From: Alisma plantago-aquatica
Lineage: Eukaryota > Streptophyta > Magnoliopsida > Alismatales > Alismataceae
Direction of reading: 5' to 3'
DNA: 64,000 bases
NCBI GenBank assembly: GCA_963693085.1
Contig: OY856411.1
Span: 1,351,037,550-1,351,101,549, forward strand
Shown here: in pieces, positions 1 to 11,213 of the stretch
How the letters are laid out: every line of letters begins with the position of its first letter
Position numbering within the stretch: the stretch's first letter is position 1
The notes under the pieces: model-generated
The model's input: the letters and a program-made list of their open reading frames with translations, nothing else
What the model was told of the DNA's origin: nothing
Databases searched by the model: none
Position numbers and translations under genes: made by a program

Positions 1-1560
1 TATTTCATATGTGTTTTGTGCTCTAATTACTCATTTTTATGGATAATATTGCATAATTCACTTAATTTGGTCTTTGCCATCATGTTATGTCAAATCCCCT
101 TTGTTTTACCATTTTGAGCATTATTTATCATATTATCATAATTTGTGTGGATTTACTTGGTCTTGTTGTGAAATTTCAGGAAAAACAAGTATCTGCTTCC
201 GTCGATACCATCGACGGAAGTCGATACCATCGACCAAGCCACAGGTTGTCAGCCGAGAAGAGCAATACAGAGTCGATACCATCGACACCTAAGTCGATGG
301 CATCGAGATCACTTCAGGTTGCTGGCGAGGATGCAGTCGATACCATCGACGAAAGTCGATGCCATCGACACAAGGAGAGCTACAGCGTCGCTAGAAGACA
401 AAACCGACGCTACAGGAGTCGATACCATCGACCCAAGTCGATGGTATCGAGATGACCACAGGCGCTCACATCAAAAGAAAAGAAAGCTGCTGCTAATCCG
501 CTGGGTCGATACCATCGACGCGACGCCGGCAGATATGCGTTGGATCTGTTTTGATCTCGATCGGACGGCTGTTGTTATTTGACGACCTAATTAGGGACTT
601 ATACCTAATGACGGCCGCCCACACGGATGGGGATCTCATTTTTGGATTGCACGAGTGCCGAGGAGGAGAACGGAGGCCAGAAGCTCATCCCGGGTGATTC
701 GGACGCTGCCGAAGATGATTTCCACCACCGATAGGCGGGGAAGCTCGTGTTCTACGCCAAGGATCTGCCGGTTCTTCTCCGTTCAGGGGTTTTTCCACTT
801 GTTTCACGTTTTTCTTATGAAATCCCCTATTTCTACCATGTATTCGTGTGAGATGAACATGAGAGGCTAAAACCTTCAATCTTTAGGACCGGGAGTAGCC
901 CGGGAATACATTGTATGACATTTTTATATTGATAATTCACAGTTTCTCTCTCAAATCCGTGGTATAGATTCGTTTTCTCCATTTCTATTGTTATGCTTGA
1001 TCACCATAATAATAACTTAATACCCTTAATCGCTTCGACAGAAGGATTAACGGTTGAAAAGAGACGAATTCTACATTAATCAATAAAACCCTTGACAAAG
1101 GAGTTGTAAAATTAATGGTGCGAACTGAGGGACCGTTTATAATGCACTTAGTTTAGGGGAATGATTACTACGACGGTGGAATCAACCTAAACCTAAGTAG
1201 TGAATTACACCACGACAGTGGGTAATTCTGTATTCAGGCCACTACCCGGATAGAGAGAAGTGTGAGGAATTATATGAAACCTAATACAATGTTGACCCGC
1301 GGTGAAACCGTCATCCTAAAGATATCCCTTTGAATTGATTAAATTAACCTTTAATCGATTGTTTTCTTTGTTTAATTTTTATTTTCTTTTAATTTCAACA
1401 ACAAAACCCTATTTTGTTAATTGGCCTAGCTGATTGCGATTAGTTAGTAGAAGTCTCCAATAATTCACGTATCCCTGAGTTCGACTCGGGCCTCACAAGG
1501 CCTATATTACTCGACGTGTATACTTGTGTTTAAGCGCGTAGTAAAATACACGTCAAATGC
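1..1560 (+). repeat. Probable LTR/UTR block of an LTR retrotransposon, left edge cut by window
   Basis: No credible protein is encoded. The block is AT-rich, with a GC-richer middle (about 190-560 and 600-800). Its last part (about 1430-1560) contains a 'cctgagttcgactcggg' context, which resembles the ends of long LTRs in the Athila/Tat group of plant Ty3/gypsy elements as I remember them. Just after it (from about 1600) begins the decayed minus-strand copia element. No partner LTR and no target duplication are visible here, so the assignment is by style only. It could equally be the untranslated region of an unrelated element. Confidence 0.35.
201..519. repeat. Array of nine 15-nt imperfect palindromes, mostly in pairs
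   Basis: The unit is GTCGATACCATCGAC: six-base inverted arms GTCGAT and ATCGAC around a three-base centre. Copies start at 201, 220, 272, 293, 336, 355, 418, 437 and 505. They form pairs with start-to-start spacing of 19, 21, 19 and 19 nt, and pairs recur every 64-82 nt. The centre varies (ACC, GGC, GCC, GGT). Two copies (293 and 437) end in G instead of C. Spacers between pairs are unrelated to one another, so this is not a simple tandem repeat. Confidence 0.9.
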
Positions 1561-1599
1561 CATGTACTTATTTACCCTCAATAGTAGACATAGCAACAG

Positions 1600-2830
1600 T
1601 GGGTTGTAATGTAGTTTTCTAGCTTACAACACAGCCAGCAACAGCAAACAAATAGCATGTAAGAGAATGTCTTTTATCATGGTCATTTGCAAGATCAGAA
1701 TCAACATATCTAACAAGTGTCTATGTGTTCTTGCCAAATCCAAGATATGTAGAATATGTACCCTTTAGGCACCTAAGAATATTGCTTGCCATTGTAGCTT
1801 CCCTGGATTGGACATGGATCTACTGACCATGCTAATTGCTTGAGCAATATCTAGACGGGTGCAAATCATGGCATACATGATGCTACCAACTGCTCTAGAA
1901 TAAAGAACACGAGACATAATTTTCATCCTCTTCTAATTGTGGCGACTCGGCGGATGAGAGCTTCTTGAACTAGTCATCTAAAGGATTAGAAACAGGGAAT
2001 GTGTCAGACATAGAAAACTGTTATAGAACTTCCTTCACATCTCCTGATTGAGAAATAACCTTCCAGCTTTGCAGCTTCTAACAATTTCCATCCCCAAAAT
2101 TTTTTTTGCTACCCCCAAATCCTTTATTTCAATTAATTTTCTTCAGCCTGCGATTTGAGAAAATATCTCTTGCTGCAATCAACATGTCATCAACATAAAG
2201 CAAGAGGTAAATAATAGACTCGTCGGGAAGTTTCTTCAAGTAGACAAGCATCGTATTTGCTCTGGAATAACTATGCTTGACCATGAATGAATCAAATCTA
2301 CGATACCACTATCATGTGGATTGCATTATAACCATAAAGAGATTTTGTCAAGAAGCACACATGATCCTTTTTTTTTTGCAACAGAAACAGAACCTTCACG
2401 TTGTTGCATGTAGATCTGCTCTTCTAAGTCACCATGGAGGAATGCAGTCTTTACATCAAGTTGCTCCAGCTCCGAGTCATATTTAGCAACTAATGTCAAC
2501 AGAAATCAAATGGGGGTGTACTTGATAACTAGACAAAAACGTCATTACAATCTATGTCTTCCCCCTGACTTTAGTCTTTTGCAATTAACCACGCTTTGAA
2601 CCTTGCAGTATCTCCAAGACCAGTTTCCTTCCTTTTGAATACGCATTTGCATTCAACAATCTATGTTCTAGTAGGAGGATTAACAAGCACCCAAGTGTTG
2701 TTCTTTTGAAGAGACTCCATCTCTTCATAGCTGCAACCCACATAGCAGAACTTGGACCATACATGACTGTAATATAAATAGATGGTTCTCCAGGATCATT
2801 TGTTTCTTCTGCAGTAGCCAAGGCATATGC
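1600..2830 (-). pseudogene. Copia reverse transcriptase and RNase H remnant
   Basis: Minus-strand translation gives fragments typical of copia pol. At about 1770-1910 there is a stretch like AVGSIMYAMICTRLDIAQ and SRSMSNPGKLQW. Near 1600-1640 a RNase H piece like DKRHSLTCYLF is visible. At about 2620-2720 the start of the reverse transcriptase appears (SLQKNNTWVLVNPPT). A fragment with QLDVK/FLHGDL-like character lies at about 2400-2470. Stops and frameshifts break the frame repeatedly. The family enzyme copies element RNA into DNA; this copy cannot. Confidence 0.7.
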
Positions 2831-3276
2831 AACAACATGATCTGAATGCGTTGTTGGTGGTTAGATCTCTCTTCTTTCTCTTCCAAAGGCAATGTTATAT
2901 GGTTTTTCTTCAAGAGTGTCATCCAGATCATCATCTGGGTTTTCTTGTGTAGAAACACTAGGGGACGGATTGTGTGCACCAACTTCAAGCTCCACCTGCT
3001 TGGTGGAGCTCTAGAAGAACTTACAACAGAAGAAATAACCTCATATTGTTTTGTTGAATACATAGTGAATTCATCAAATGTGATGTTTCTTTCAATCATG
3101 AACTTTGATGAATTTGACTCGGTGCACCAGAATCTATATCTCGTTACACCCTCGGCATAAATCAGGAAAATGCACTTTTTTGCTCTAGGTTCAAGTTTTT
3201 CATTATTTGAATAGACATATGCAGGACAGTCAAAAATACGCAAGTTAGAGTAATTTGCATGATCACCAGACCACAC
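2725..3276 (-). pseudogene. Copia integrase C-terminal part remnant
   Basis: The 183-codon frame begins WSGDHANYSNLRIFDCPAYV and continues with EPRAKKCIFLIY and a KFMIERNITFDE-like strand. This is the conserved region after the copia integrase catalytic core. The downstream half loses similarity and looks frameshifted into the linker before reverse transcriptase. The integrase core that should lie at about 3280-3900 is badly decayed: only an NGVVER-like trace remains near 3390-3440. Confidence 0.75.
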
Positions 3277-4354
3277 CTATTTTGAAGTAAAACCAAGTGA
3301 AGTAGAAGGAGAAGGGTTAACAAGGTAGGTTACAGTATAGATGGCCTCAGCCCAAAAGGTCTTTGTCATGCACTAATCAATATGCATTGCGCTCACCCTG
3401 GAAGAGACATGTTCATGTGTTCTGCAACATCGTTCTACTCAAGAGTATGACTAAATGTTTAATGTCTGGAAATACCTTCAGATTGACAAAATCATTGAAT
3501 TCAGAAAAACATATTCCATATTGTTATTTGTCCTCAATTTTTTGATGCACTTTCATGTTTGTTTTTCAACCAACGGCTTCCATTTCTTAAACCAATCAAA
3601 AGCATCAGATGAAAGTAGGCATATATCTAGCACTTCCCCTAGACGACACTTGAGAAGGACCCCACACTTCCCTTGAGAAATTGTCAACGAAAGTAAGCAT
3701 ATATCTAGCGCCACTCTTTGACGATACTTGAGAAGAATGAACATAATCAACAGTACCTTTTGTAATATGCACTGCAGTTGAAAAACTGACCTTTTTCTGC
3801 TTGCTTATTACACAATGCTCGTAAAAAAATCTAATTTTTCAGTACTGACACCACCAAGAAGTCATCTCCTACTTAATAACTCGATTGTTGAGACCTTTTT
3901 GACTCATGTGTCCCAGTCTCATATGTCATAGTGTTGTGGTATCAAGATTTAAATTAGTTGCGGACGAAACAACACTAGCAGTGTCGATGACAGTTTTGTC
4001 GATCATCTTATAAAGATTTCCAAGAATATGCATTTCTTAAAGATTTCCAAGAATATCTCCTTTGGTTATAGACAAGATTCAATTTTCTGCACTATATGGC
4101 AAACCATTAGCTTCAAGCAAGCCAATAGAGTTGAGATTTTTCTAAAGGCCTTGAACATGACGAGCATTGGAAATAAATCGAATAACTTCATCAAAAATTT
4201 GTATGTGGCTTGACCCAATGCCAATAGTGTTGCATTAGTATTATTTATCATGTTCACTATTCCTCCATTAAAACGTTCATTAGAAGAAAATCAGTCTTTA
4301 TGCGGACACATGTGATGTGAGAAACCAGAGTCCAGAATCTATGAAGTCTGAAAA

Positions 4355-5089
4355 TTAATGGATGAGGATGAAGATGATGATGTCATAAGAATAAGATCCG
4401 GATTTTCTCGTACAACATTGCATCTGCAAGTGGTTCTTGTTTTTCACTATTGTTTCCCCTCTTCTTCTTCTTGTGTATCTCGTAACAGTCACCAACAATG
4501 AGTCCAATCTTCTGACAATATTTACAGACATTCCCACTCTTGGGTCTTGACTTAGATCTGTATGTCTCCTTGTTTTTGTTTTCCTTTGTTGACCCCTGAC
4601 CATGAGAACCTCTGACTCACTCGTGCTAGAAGAAGCAATTAGATCTTTATCGACCATGGTCTTTGACAACAAGAAGGATATTACATCCTATATCGTGATT
4701 TAAGAGTTTTTGTACAAAATATTTCACAAAATTGCTTGTATGAAGGGGGCAACGAACACAACAAAATAAGGACTTTATCTTCATCTTTGAGTTTAATATC
4801 TATGTTTTTAAGATCCATTATAATAGAATGAAACTCGTCCACATGACTACAAACAAAATTGCATTCCGCCACGCGCAATAAGTAGATACGTTGATTATGG
4901 TATAGCTTTGTCTGGAAAGAACCATGTATAGATCTTCAAGTTTCTTCCACAATGTTGATGCAATTTCCTCATTAGCGATTTCTCAAAGGACTTGGTAGAT
5001 TGATGATAACTGGATGGCCGTGAGAACTTTCTCGTCCATCTCTTATCTTCTTCCTTCATAGTCGTGAGCATATTCTCAATCCCCAACAA
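4355..5089 (-). pseudogene. Copia gag remnant
   Basis: Three minus-strand segments match gag order. 4895-5089 has the region with WTRKFSRPSSYHQSTKSFEK-like text. 4681-4878 encodes HVDEFHSIIMDLKNIDIKL and LLCSLPPSYKQF, a very typical copia gag stretch. 4355-4672 is basic and sits where the zinc knuckle should be, but the CCHC cysteines are not intact. Gag forms the virus-like particle of the element. It directly follows the primer-binding site on the minus strand, as expected. Confidence 0.75.
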
Positions 5090-5230
5090 AGCCTTAGCGA
5101 CGCCTTAATGCACGAGCAATCCGCACATCGTGATCTAAAATAACCCAAAGTTGACTAAACAATCAAACTTCTCAACCTTGAATGAACTGGACATCATTTG
5201 AATCTTCAACATTAGGTTCTGATACAAATT

Positions 5231-5560
5231 TGTTAAGTAATTGAACTGAAGAATACGCCAAGCACATGCAAAAAAATATGGAAGAGAAGAGACAAACAAT
5301 CCTACAACCAGAGAACACAAAACTACGTGGTTCGGTTGGGATGACCTACTACACGGGAGGAGACGAGATGTTTACTATATCAGAGAAAAGGGGTACATGT
5401 TAAACGCTCTCAAAGGAAGCAAAATACACCTTGAGTACGATCGACAACCCTCTCGAACAAGGCCAAATACACCTTGGAGTACAATCGGTAGCCGTCTCGA
5501 ACACATAATACAAGATGAGTTAAAACCCTAACAAGGGTGCATATACATATAGGTGCAAAA
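5231..5560 (-). repeat. Probable 5' LTR of the decayed minus-strand copia
   Basis: It begins with TG next to the degenerate primer-binding site and has no coding capacity. It contains two direct copies of a roughly 43-bp unit (starting near 5419 and 5463), both with 'aatacacctt' and 'ctcgaaca' segments. The outer end cannot be fixed because no second LTR is present for comparison. Confidence 0.5.
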
Positions 5561-7098
5561 CCGCAATCAGATCCTTATTTGGATTTGGAAAAAAAATTGT
5601 ACAATACATGAAATATATAACTGGAGATTGTTATGTGCCTCGCAGAAATATCTTAATTGTTTTTGGAGATAGGTAAATATAAATATCCTAATTTGATTGT
5701 AGATCCGGTGTAAAATTAAATAGATCTTTCGCTAACCCGCTTATTGGGATTTGGTCAGATATAATTCATCTATTGAGGAATACAATTTCATTTTAAATAG
5801 TTTTATCAATTAGTTTAGATCTAGTATAGATTTAGTGATTAGGCTCTCCATTATGATGTCTTCCTCGCCACCACCCACCAATCTCTCTCTTCTTTCTTCT
5901 CCCTGATCCTTTACCAGTCTTCAATATTTTCCGTGGCTCTACGGCATTCTTGAATAGCCTAATGTCCTAGCTAGGGTTGTTCTTTGGGAAGCCATATGGC
6001 TTTACCCTCTTGCTAAATCATAGCCATCTTCTTAGGACACATCGTTTTTGCTTGATGATTACAGGGGTCCTAGTAGATGAATGATTACATTTTTTAGGGG
6101 AGGCTCCATTCTCTTATGCTTGTTGTCATAACTCGTCGATAGACGATTACAAGTGTGTGATCGGGTCCATGTCTATTGCGTTGCCCCAACTTTTTCAAGG
6201 GCATGTGATCCCATAGCATACATGGTGTATGCCAATGTTGCCATGTACTGATCCTTTTGCTATTGTTTCTGCTTGCACTATGACATGATGTTTGAAACAT
6301 CACCTGGCGCGTAATCTAGACTTCCAACACTTGTTGAATCAGTGAATTTATTATTTCTGTTGAAATCTCAAAACTTCGGTTTTGACTAGGATCAGACATA
6401 GAAATGCACCTCCTCTGTTATTGGGAAGTAAATTTTGAAGAAACAAAGTTGACATTTTGCCAAAGGGGGATGGGGGACAATTTTTTGCAAAAACATGGTG
6501 ATTTCGATGAAAAAATAGATTGGGCATTCATTTTGGTAAACAGCTACCCAATGCTTGCTACTCTTTTGAAGGTTTCATCTTTGACTTTTTTGCATTCCAT
6601 TGTTGTTACTCTCTTCTTTAGATCTAAGGTAAGTTTCTCTCTCTCTTTTTTATCTACATCAATTTCTTCTACTTCTAATCCCTTCTATCCAAATCTAGAA
6701 GATCTTCTCCAAACACTGCAAGTCACGAGTGATGGATCTTGCCCAAATTTTATGATATACGATCTTAACTTGTAGAATTATGAAATTATATTATAAACTA
6801 CATAGATTTACAATTATTTTAAAATCTAACTTGATGAGCTTTTTTGAGTTTTTCAAAGTTATGCCAATATACATTATGTAACACTTAATATATGTTAAAA
6901 TTATATAAGACAAATTTAGAAATAATATATATTAAATATACAATATTTCAAACTTTAAACCAGTTGATACATAATTCTAGATCTTAAATAAAAAAATGTA
7001 TGGTGTCAATAATATATACATCAATTTTCAACAAGTAGTGGGAACAATATATTGTCAAAATGAATTGATATATCCAATATATTAGACTATTAGTATCA
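5561..7098. other. No recognisable gene
   Basis: AT-rich intergenic sequence. A 123-codon plus-strand open frame at 6404-6775 has no recognisable domain and low-complexity Ser/Phe runs near its end, so I do not call it a gene. The last 300 bases are strongly AT-rich. Confidence 0.6.
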
Positions 7099-7113
7099 AG
7101 TATCAACTAATTT

Positions 7114-8625
7114 CTCTCTACCCTCCCGGCGGCTATCGCTGGGAGGAGGGAGCGTCTTTCCGACGCTTTCCTCCCCCTGGCCCATCAACTGCCAAGGCGA
7201 GGCCGTAGACAGTTCTTGGAGTGAACCCCTGGAGGCAGTTGTTGGTCGTGGTGCTGGAGTCATCTCGGTTGTCGGGGTTGAAAGGGCGATGGGTCGCGCG
7301 AGAGGTGATCAAATCCGGGCTAGGTTTCGGCTACCTCGACTCAGTCGACTCCTATCCGCTCAAGCGAGGCGGGTGGAGAGAAGCTGCTCCGCTCTGGATC
7401 CGCAGCTCTTTTGCCGCTCCATCAAGCCACTGATGAAAGGGGTTCCATCCCTTTTTCTCACTGGCTCCCTCTCATCCCTCTCTGAGTGATTCTGGTGCTC
7501 CATCGGCGACGGCGGGTCCCGTCTTTGCTCTGCCCCCTGCTTTGGCGACCCCAGCGGTGATGGCTTCCTCGATGGGCGACTGGGCTTCCACCGGTCTACT
7601 CGTAGATGCGGTTGACCTTCTACCAGTCTGGGTTCTGTTCACCGACATAGGGCAAGGCCTTCGTGGTCTTTGCGGCTCCAGGTCATTGCTAACTCCAGCT
7701 CCTTGTCGTGTTGTCAAGCGTGGCCTAGGCAAACGGGGGTAGGACCTTCTTTTCCTTTCCCCCTGGTTCCTCTACTGCCAGGAGATGGAGCTCTTTTGGC
7801 GTTCGACGGAATGCTTCTGAGAAGCATTCAAGCAGGCATATGGGCAGTCGGGTTTGGGGAGTAGATCGTTTTCAAGCCTTCTCCTCCTTGGCCCCTCTGC
7901 CACTGCTGTGAAGCTCTTCAGATGTTTGACGTGTTGCCGTTGTGCAAATAGAAGGTTTGCTTGTGCTGGACCTTCTCCGGCATTGTTTTGTTGTTGTGTA
8001 AACATTAGATACCGAAGTTCAAGATCTCTTACTGGTTAGCAACCTGGTTGTGTGGTGGGTGGATAGTTAGAAGGTGATCCTTAATCTTGGCATAGTACCA
8101 CACTTTGTGGGTACTCTTATAGATAGTTGGTGTTGTGCTAAGCATGAAGGGTGATTTGGAGTTGTTTTCCCCTCCACACGTTGTTGTTAAAAGTGCTGGC
8201 TCTTGCTCTTATCCGGCTTGCTCAGTTTCTTGGTGATCCGGTGCTAGGGGTTCCCATTTGGGTGATTTCGCCCAGGTAGAAACCTGATGTTCAGATGGCT
8301 AAGAAGGTCAGTAGCTTCAAGGCTAGCTACAGGCAGGATAACTTGTTTTTTATCTATGTCAAGCTACTGTTACTACTTGTGGGTACGCTGAATGCATGTA
8401 ATTGTGGCTTGTAAATAGTCTTCTTCCGGTAGGAATGCTTGGACCTAGCTTGGTTAGTTAGATAGGTCTTCTTAGTTTTGTCTCTTCGTTTAGAAATCTT
8501 GTGTTTCCCCTGCGTGGGGCTTTGATCCTTGTATGAGCTTTTAGCTCCTTTCAATGTAATGGGGTACTTAGTGCCCAAAGTTTTTGGTATTAATAGTAAC
8601 ACGCATTTTAACCGACCAAAAAAAA
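7114..8625 (+). mobile_element. Poly(A)-tailed retroinsertion, probably a non-autonomous LINE derivative
   Basis: The insert is flanked by a perfect 15-bp direct repeat, AGTATCAACTAATTT, at 7099-7113 and 8626-8640. The right-hand copy follows a run of A. The 3' tail before it reads like plant L1 3' ends (AATAGTAACACGCATTTTAA, then ACCGACC and the A run). The body is GC-rich, about 1.5 kb, unlike its AT-rich flanks, and contains no reverse transcriptase or endonuclease motif on either strand. It could be an internally deleted LINE, a SINE-like element, or a retrotransposed host transcript. The target duplication and tail show L1-type target-primed insertion. Confidence 0.8.
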
Positions 8626-8854
8626 AGTATCAACTAATTTAAAAAAAAATTGTGAATAATTCTAGACCTGAGATGGGAATAATTTTAGTATTTCGCTCTT
8701 TGATGATCTATAACATAAATTATCAAGTATAAATTCAGATTGATGAAGTGATAATTGTTGTTGTTCTTAAAAAAATCAGGAGATTGCTTTATCAGATGAT
8801 AATGAAGGTGGAGTATCCCGAGTTAGTAGGGGGAAGGGTGAAGTTCTATAACTT

Positions 8855-9694
8855 CAAGGTTTTAAAAAGCGCGAAGCGGGAAGCGTGCGGACGGGACCTT
8901 GTAGCCGATTAATCGCCAGGTGGGTGATTAAGCGGGCGCTTTTTAGAAAAGCGGATTTCCAATTCCTATAAACTTTTATGCAAAATTACATACATATGTA
9001 TATAAATACTATATTTTTAAAAAATTTATACATATCTAAACATTGTACAAGACATTATAAAACACCCAAATAGTTTATAACACAACTATACAACAATGAT
9101 TGTATCTGTATAATATAGTAAACAGTATACTTGTCATAGATAAAGCACCCTACACATAAAATAATAAGTGTATATACAAGATGCAACAACAATTTTGTAT
9201 TAACATGTTTACATAGCTAAACAGTAAACAATAAACCTATCATAGCTAGCATACAAAGTATTGTTACATTTGCATATCATCAAATAGTCATACATTACAG
9301 CGGTACATTTAGTCAAAGTATGCATTCTAAATTAGAGAATAGTTACCTATAATATACTTGGATACATCACTAAAGCATCATATCATTACAGCTTACATAC
9401 AAAGTATGCATTCTAAATTAGAACTAGGTATATCATAGAACATTTAATGTATGCTAGTTTAATAATATTATAGTCAATACTAATCGGGGGATATAATGTA
9501 CTTAATGTTATATGCTTACAATAGTTTTTTTTTAAAGCGGGAAAAAAGTGGGGAAAAAGCGGGAAAAAGCAAGTTAAGCAGGCAAAAAGCGGCCGCTTTT
9601 CTCAAACTCACTCAAGCGGCGCTTATGGCACATTTTAATCGGCCATCACCTTGTGGCGATTAAGCGGCCGCCTAGGACGCTTTTTAAAACACTG
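8855..9694. mobile_element. hAT-like MITE with GCGG-rich ends (840 bp)
   Basis: Ends are inverted: CAAGGTTTTAAAAAGCG on the left, and CAGTGTTTTAAAAAGCG read inward from the right (15 of 17 identical). Flanking 8-bp sequences TATAACTT (8847-8854) and TATAAGTT (9695-9702) match at 7 of 8, the target-duplication length of hAT transposons. GC-rich subterminal segments (repeats of AAGCGGG and GCGGCCGC) flank an AT-rich centre with no open frame. It must have been moved by a transposase encoded elsewhere. Confidence 0.8.
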
Positions 9695-9702
9695 TATAAG
9701 TT

Positions 9703-10140
9703 AATTCCTTCACGATGTTATCAAAATTGTCATCGAAACTCCCACCGAAATAATTCGCTTTCCTTCCACTCACACATGTAGGAACCCAACGATATCAAGA
9801 TATGATACTACTTACATATCCGTATGTAGATTATCCTAGGAAATGTTCACCACTTATTAGCTTTATTTGGTCGTCATAATTGTGCCAAAATCTTATTTTG
9901 ACTAACCGCATATGTTCAGTTTTTGTCATTTTTTTGTAAATTTCTATTTCTAGACCATCGGAAACGGCTACGAAATTGAACATCATAAACTACTCATGGT
10001 GTCTCTTCTTACAAAGCATGTAACCTAGATTGTAGCTTACACGGCACGCCTCTTCTTAAATGCTATGTTCCACTAAGTTTGTCCTATTTATATGTCATGA
10101 GTATATTCTACATAGCATTTAACTACTAGCTACCTCCTCA
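9703..10140. other. No gene seen
   Basis: Mixed-composition sequence to the right of the hAT-like element, with no domain, terminal repeat or RNA gene that I can recognise. Confidence 0.5.
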
Positions 10141-10239
10141 GTGTGTCCCTACCAAACATGTCGTGTGTTGTATCTGCTATCATATTCTATCTACTATTAT
10201 CTCCACGGATCCATACATGATCATCCTTGCTATCAGGTT

Positions 10240-10620
10240 AGTATTTTCTGTCTAGATAGCAACATTTATCTCCAAATGCGTAGCTCCATGGAGATCTACA
10301 TCACTTTTAGGACCAGGCTACTCATCTATGATAAGTCTTCATGCCTATATGTTATTGATGTTGATGCTAGGGTGAAGAATGACCATGCCTCTTGGATCAA
10401 GAAAGATTATCTCCTTATGTGTCCAGCCTCTTACAAGTTATTCTCCTCAATCTCAAGACTGCCAAAGACATGCGGGAGCAACTTACTCGTATTGATGACC
10501 AAAAGCAGGTTCCTATGGTGTATAACATTTACCAAAATCTGATAAAAGCTTGCATTTGGCACGAATATTCAAGATCACTACGCCTATTTCAAAAGCCTTT
10601 TTAATGACCTTAAGATGTGT
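10240..10620 (+). pseudogene. Isolated copia gag fragment
   Basis: Across two frames the plus strand encodes NDHASWIKKDYLLM, then LKTAKDMREQLTRIDDQKQV and IYQNLIKACIWHEYS. This follows the usual plant copia gag layout (an 'NPDHASW..DRLL' strand, then 'TAKDMWEQL'). The frame changes around 10390-10440, so it is broken. It lies outside, and just upstream of, the LTR at 10735 and has no primer-binding site before it, so it is a separate relic. Confidence 0.7.
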
Positions 10621-10734
10621 TGCTTGTTTACTAGACGATGTTTATCGACTTAAAAATTTATATCAAGAACTTCTACGTCTCTAATTTCTTACTAATGTTT
10701 GTAAATGTGTCCAAGGACTCTTGGGGGTGACCCC

Positions 10735-10895
10735 TGTTCAGAGTTATTAGTTATTGGGTTACTTATGGGTGTAGGCTTAAGTATGTTTGGCCCATAAAGA
10801 TTTGATACCAAGTTGTATCGGTAATGTATCTCATATACAAGAGTAGGTTTTAACCTAATATAATCATTTGTTTTCCTCTTATTTGCTTTCTAACA
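10735..10895 (+). repeat. 5' LTR of the plus-strand copia (161 bp)
   Basis: Starts TGTTCAGAG and ends TTTCTAACA. Shared blocks with the 14951 LTR include AAGTATGTTTGGCCCAT, CCAAGTTGT, and a final TTTCTAACA. Many point differences between the two show an old insertion. Confidence 0.75.
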
Positions 10896-10907
10896 TGGCA
10901 TCAGAGA
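10896..10907 (+). other. Primer-binding site, initiator tRNA-Met type
   Basis: TGGCATCAGAGA lies immediately after the LTR and matches the usual plant TGGTATCAGAGC at 10 of 12 positions. It fixes the orientation of the outer element as plus. Confidence 0.75.
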
Positions 10908-11054
10908 AAAGATCCAAAACAAACATTTGTAAGAGGAAGAAAAGAATAGAGAACATAAGTCGGCAGGGGGCCACCCCTACTCCCCTTCTTGGTTGCCCGC
11001 AGGCCCTTTGTCTACTCCCTTTCCATCGCATGTGTTGTTCCCCCTTTCCCTTTG

Positions 11055-11206
11055 TGAACATATGCCGCAAAGCTGCTTGCAATGCAGCGAGTGTGTGAGG
11101 GTTCAAGACCTCTCACCCTTCTATTAATAGAATCTGGAGAAATTACATAGAGGTCCAGCAATATACAGAAATTACAAATAATAGAATATAAAGAGATATA
11201 TTAACA
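11055..11206 (-). repeat. 3' LTR of the minus-strand copia (about 152 bp)
   Basis: On the minus strand it starts TGTTAATATATC right after the polypurine tract and ends near TGTTCA. It is related to the 135-bp LTR at 19838-19972 (shared start TGTTAATATAT, the TTGGACCT/CTGGACCT block, and GTGTGT plus GAGGGT segments). The outer end at 11055 is inferred from that comparison. Confidence 0.6.
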
Positions 11207-11213
11207 CCCCCCC

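Larger units (their letters stand above)
1600..5226 (-). mobile_element. Decayed Ty1/copia retrotransposon, internal region
   Basis: Read on the minus strand, the order is gag, integrase, reverse transcriptase, RNase H, which is the copia order. A degenerate primer-binding site for initiator tRNA-Met lies at about 5216-5227 (complement close to TGGTATCAGAGC, about 10 of 12 matches). Its 5' LTR continues to the right. The RNase H end runs to about 1600, where the sequence changes to the neighbouring block, so the 3' LTR is missing or unrecognisable. Many stops and frameshifts show that it is old and inactive. Confidence 0.8.

Noticed and set aside
201..519. CRISPR-like array
   Set aside because: Repeats are 15 nt and palindromic, spacers are unequal and no cas gene exists; the setting is plant repeat DNA.
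87..582. Overlapping open frames translating the palindrome array (VDTID repeats)
   Set aside because: They are open in several frames only because of the repeated motif; there is no start context or domain.
6404..6775. 123-codon open frame as a gene
   Set aside because: No recognisable domain, biased Ser/Phe composition, and no neighbouring exon-like signal.
7472..7742. Opposed 86- and 66-codon frames in the retroinsertion
   Set aside because: Both strands are open in a GC-rich stretch, so this is explained by composition.
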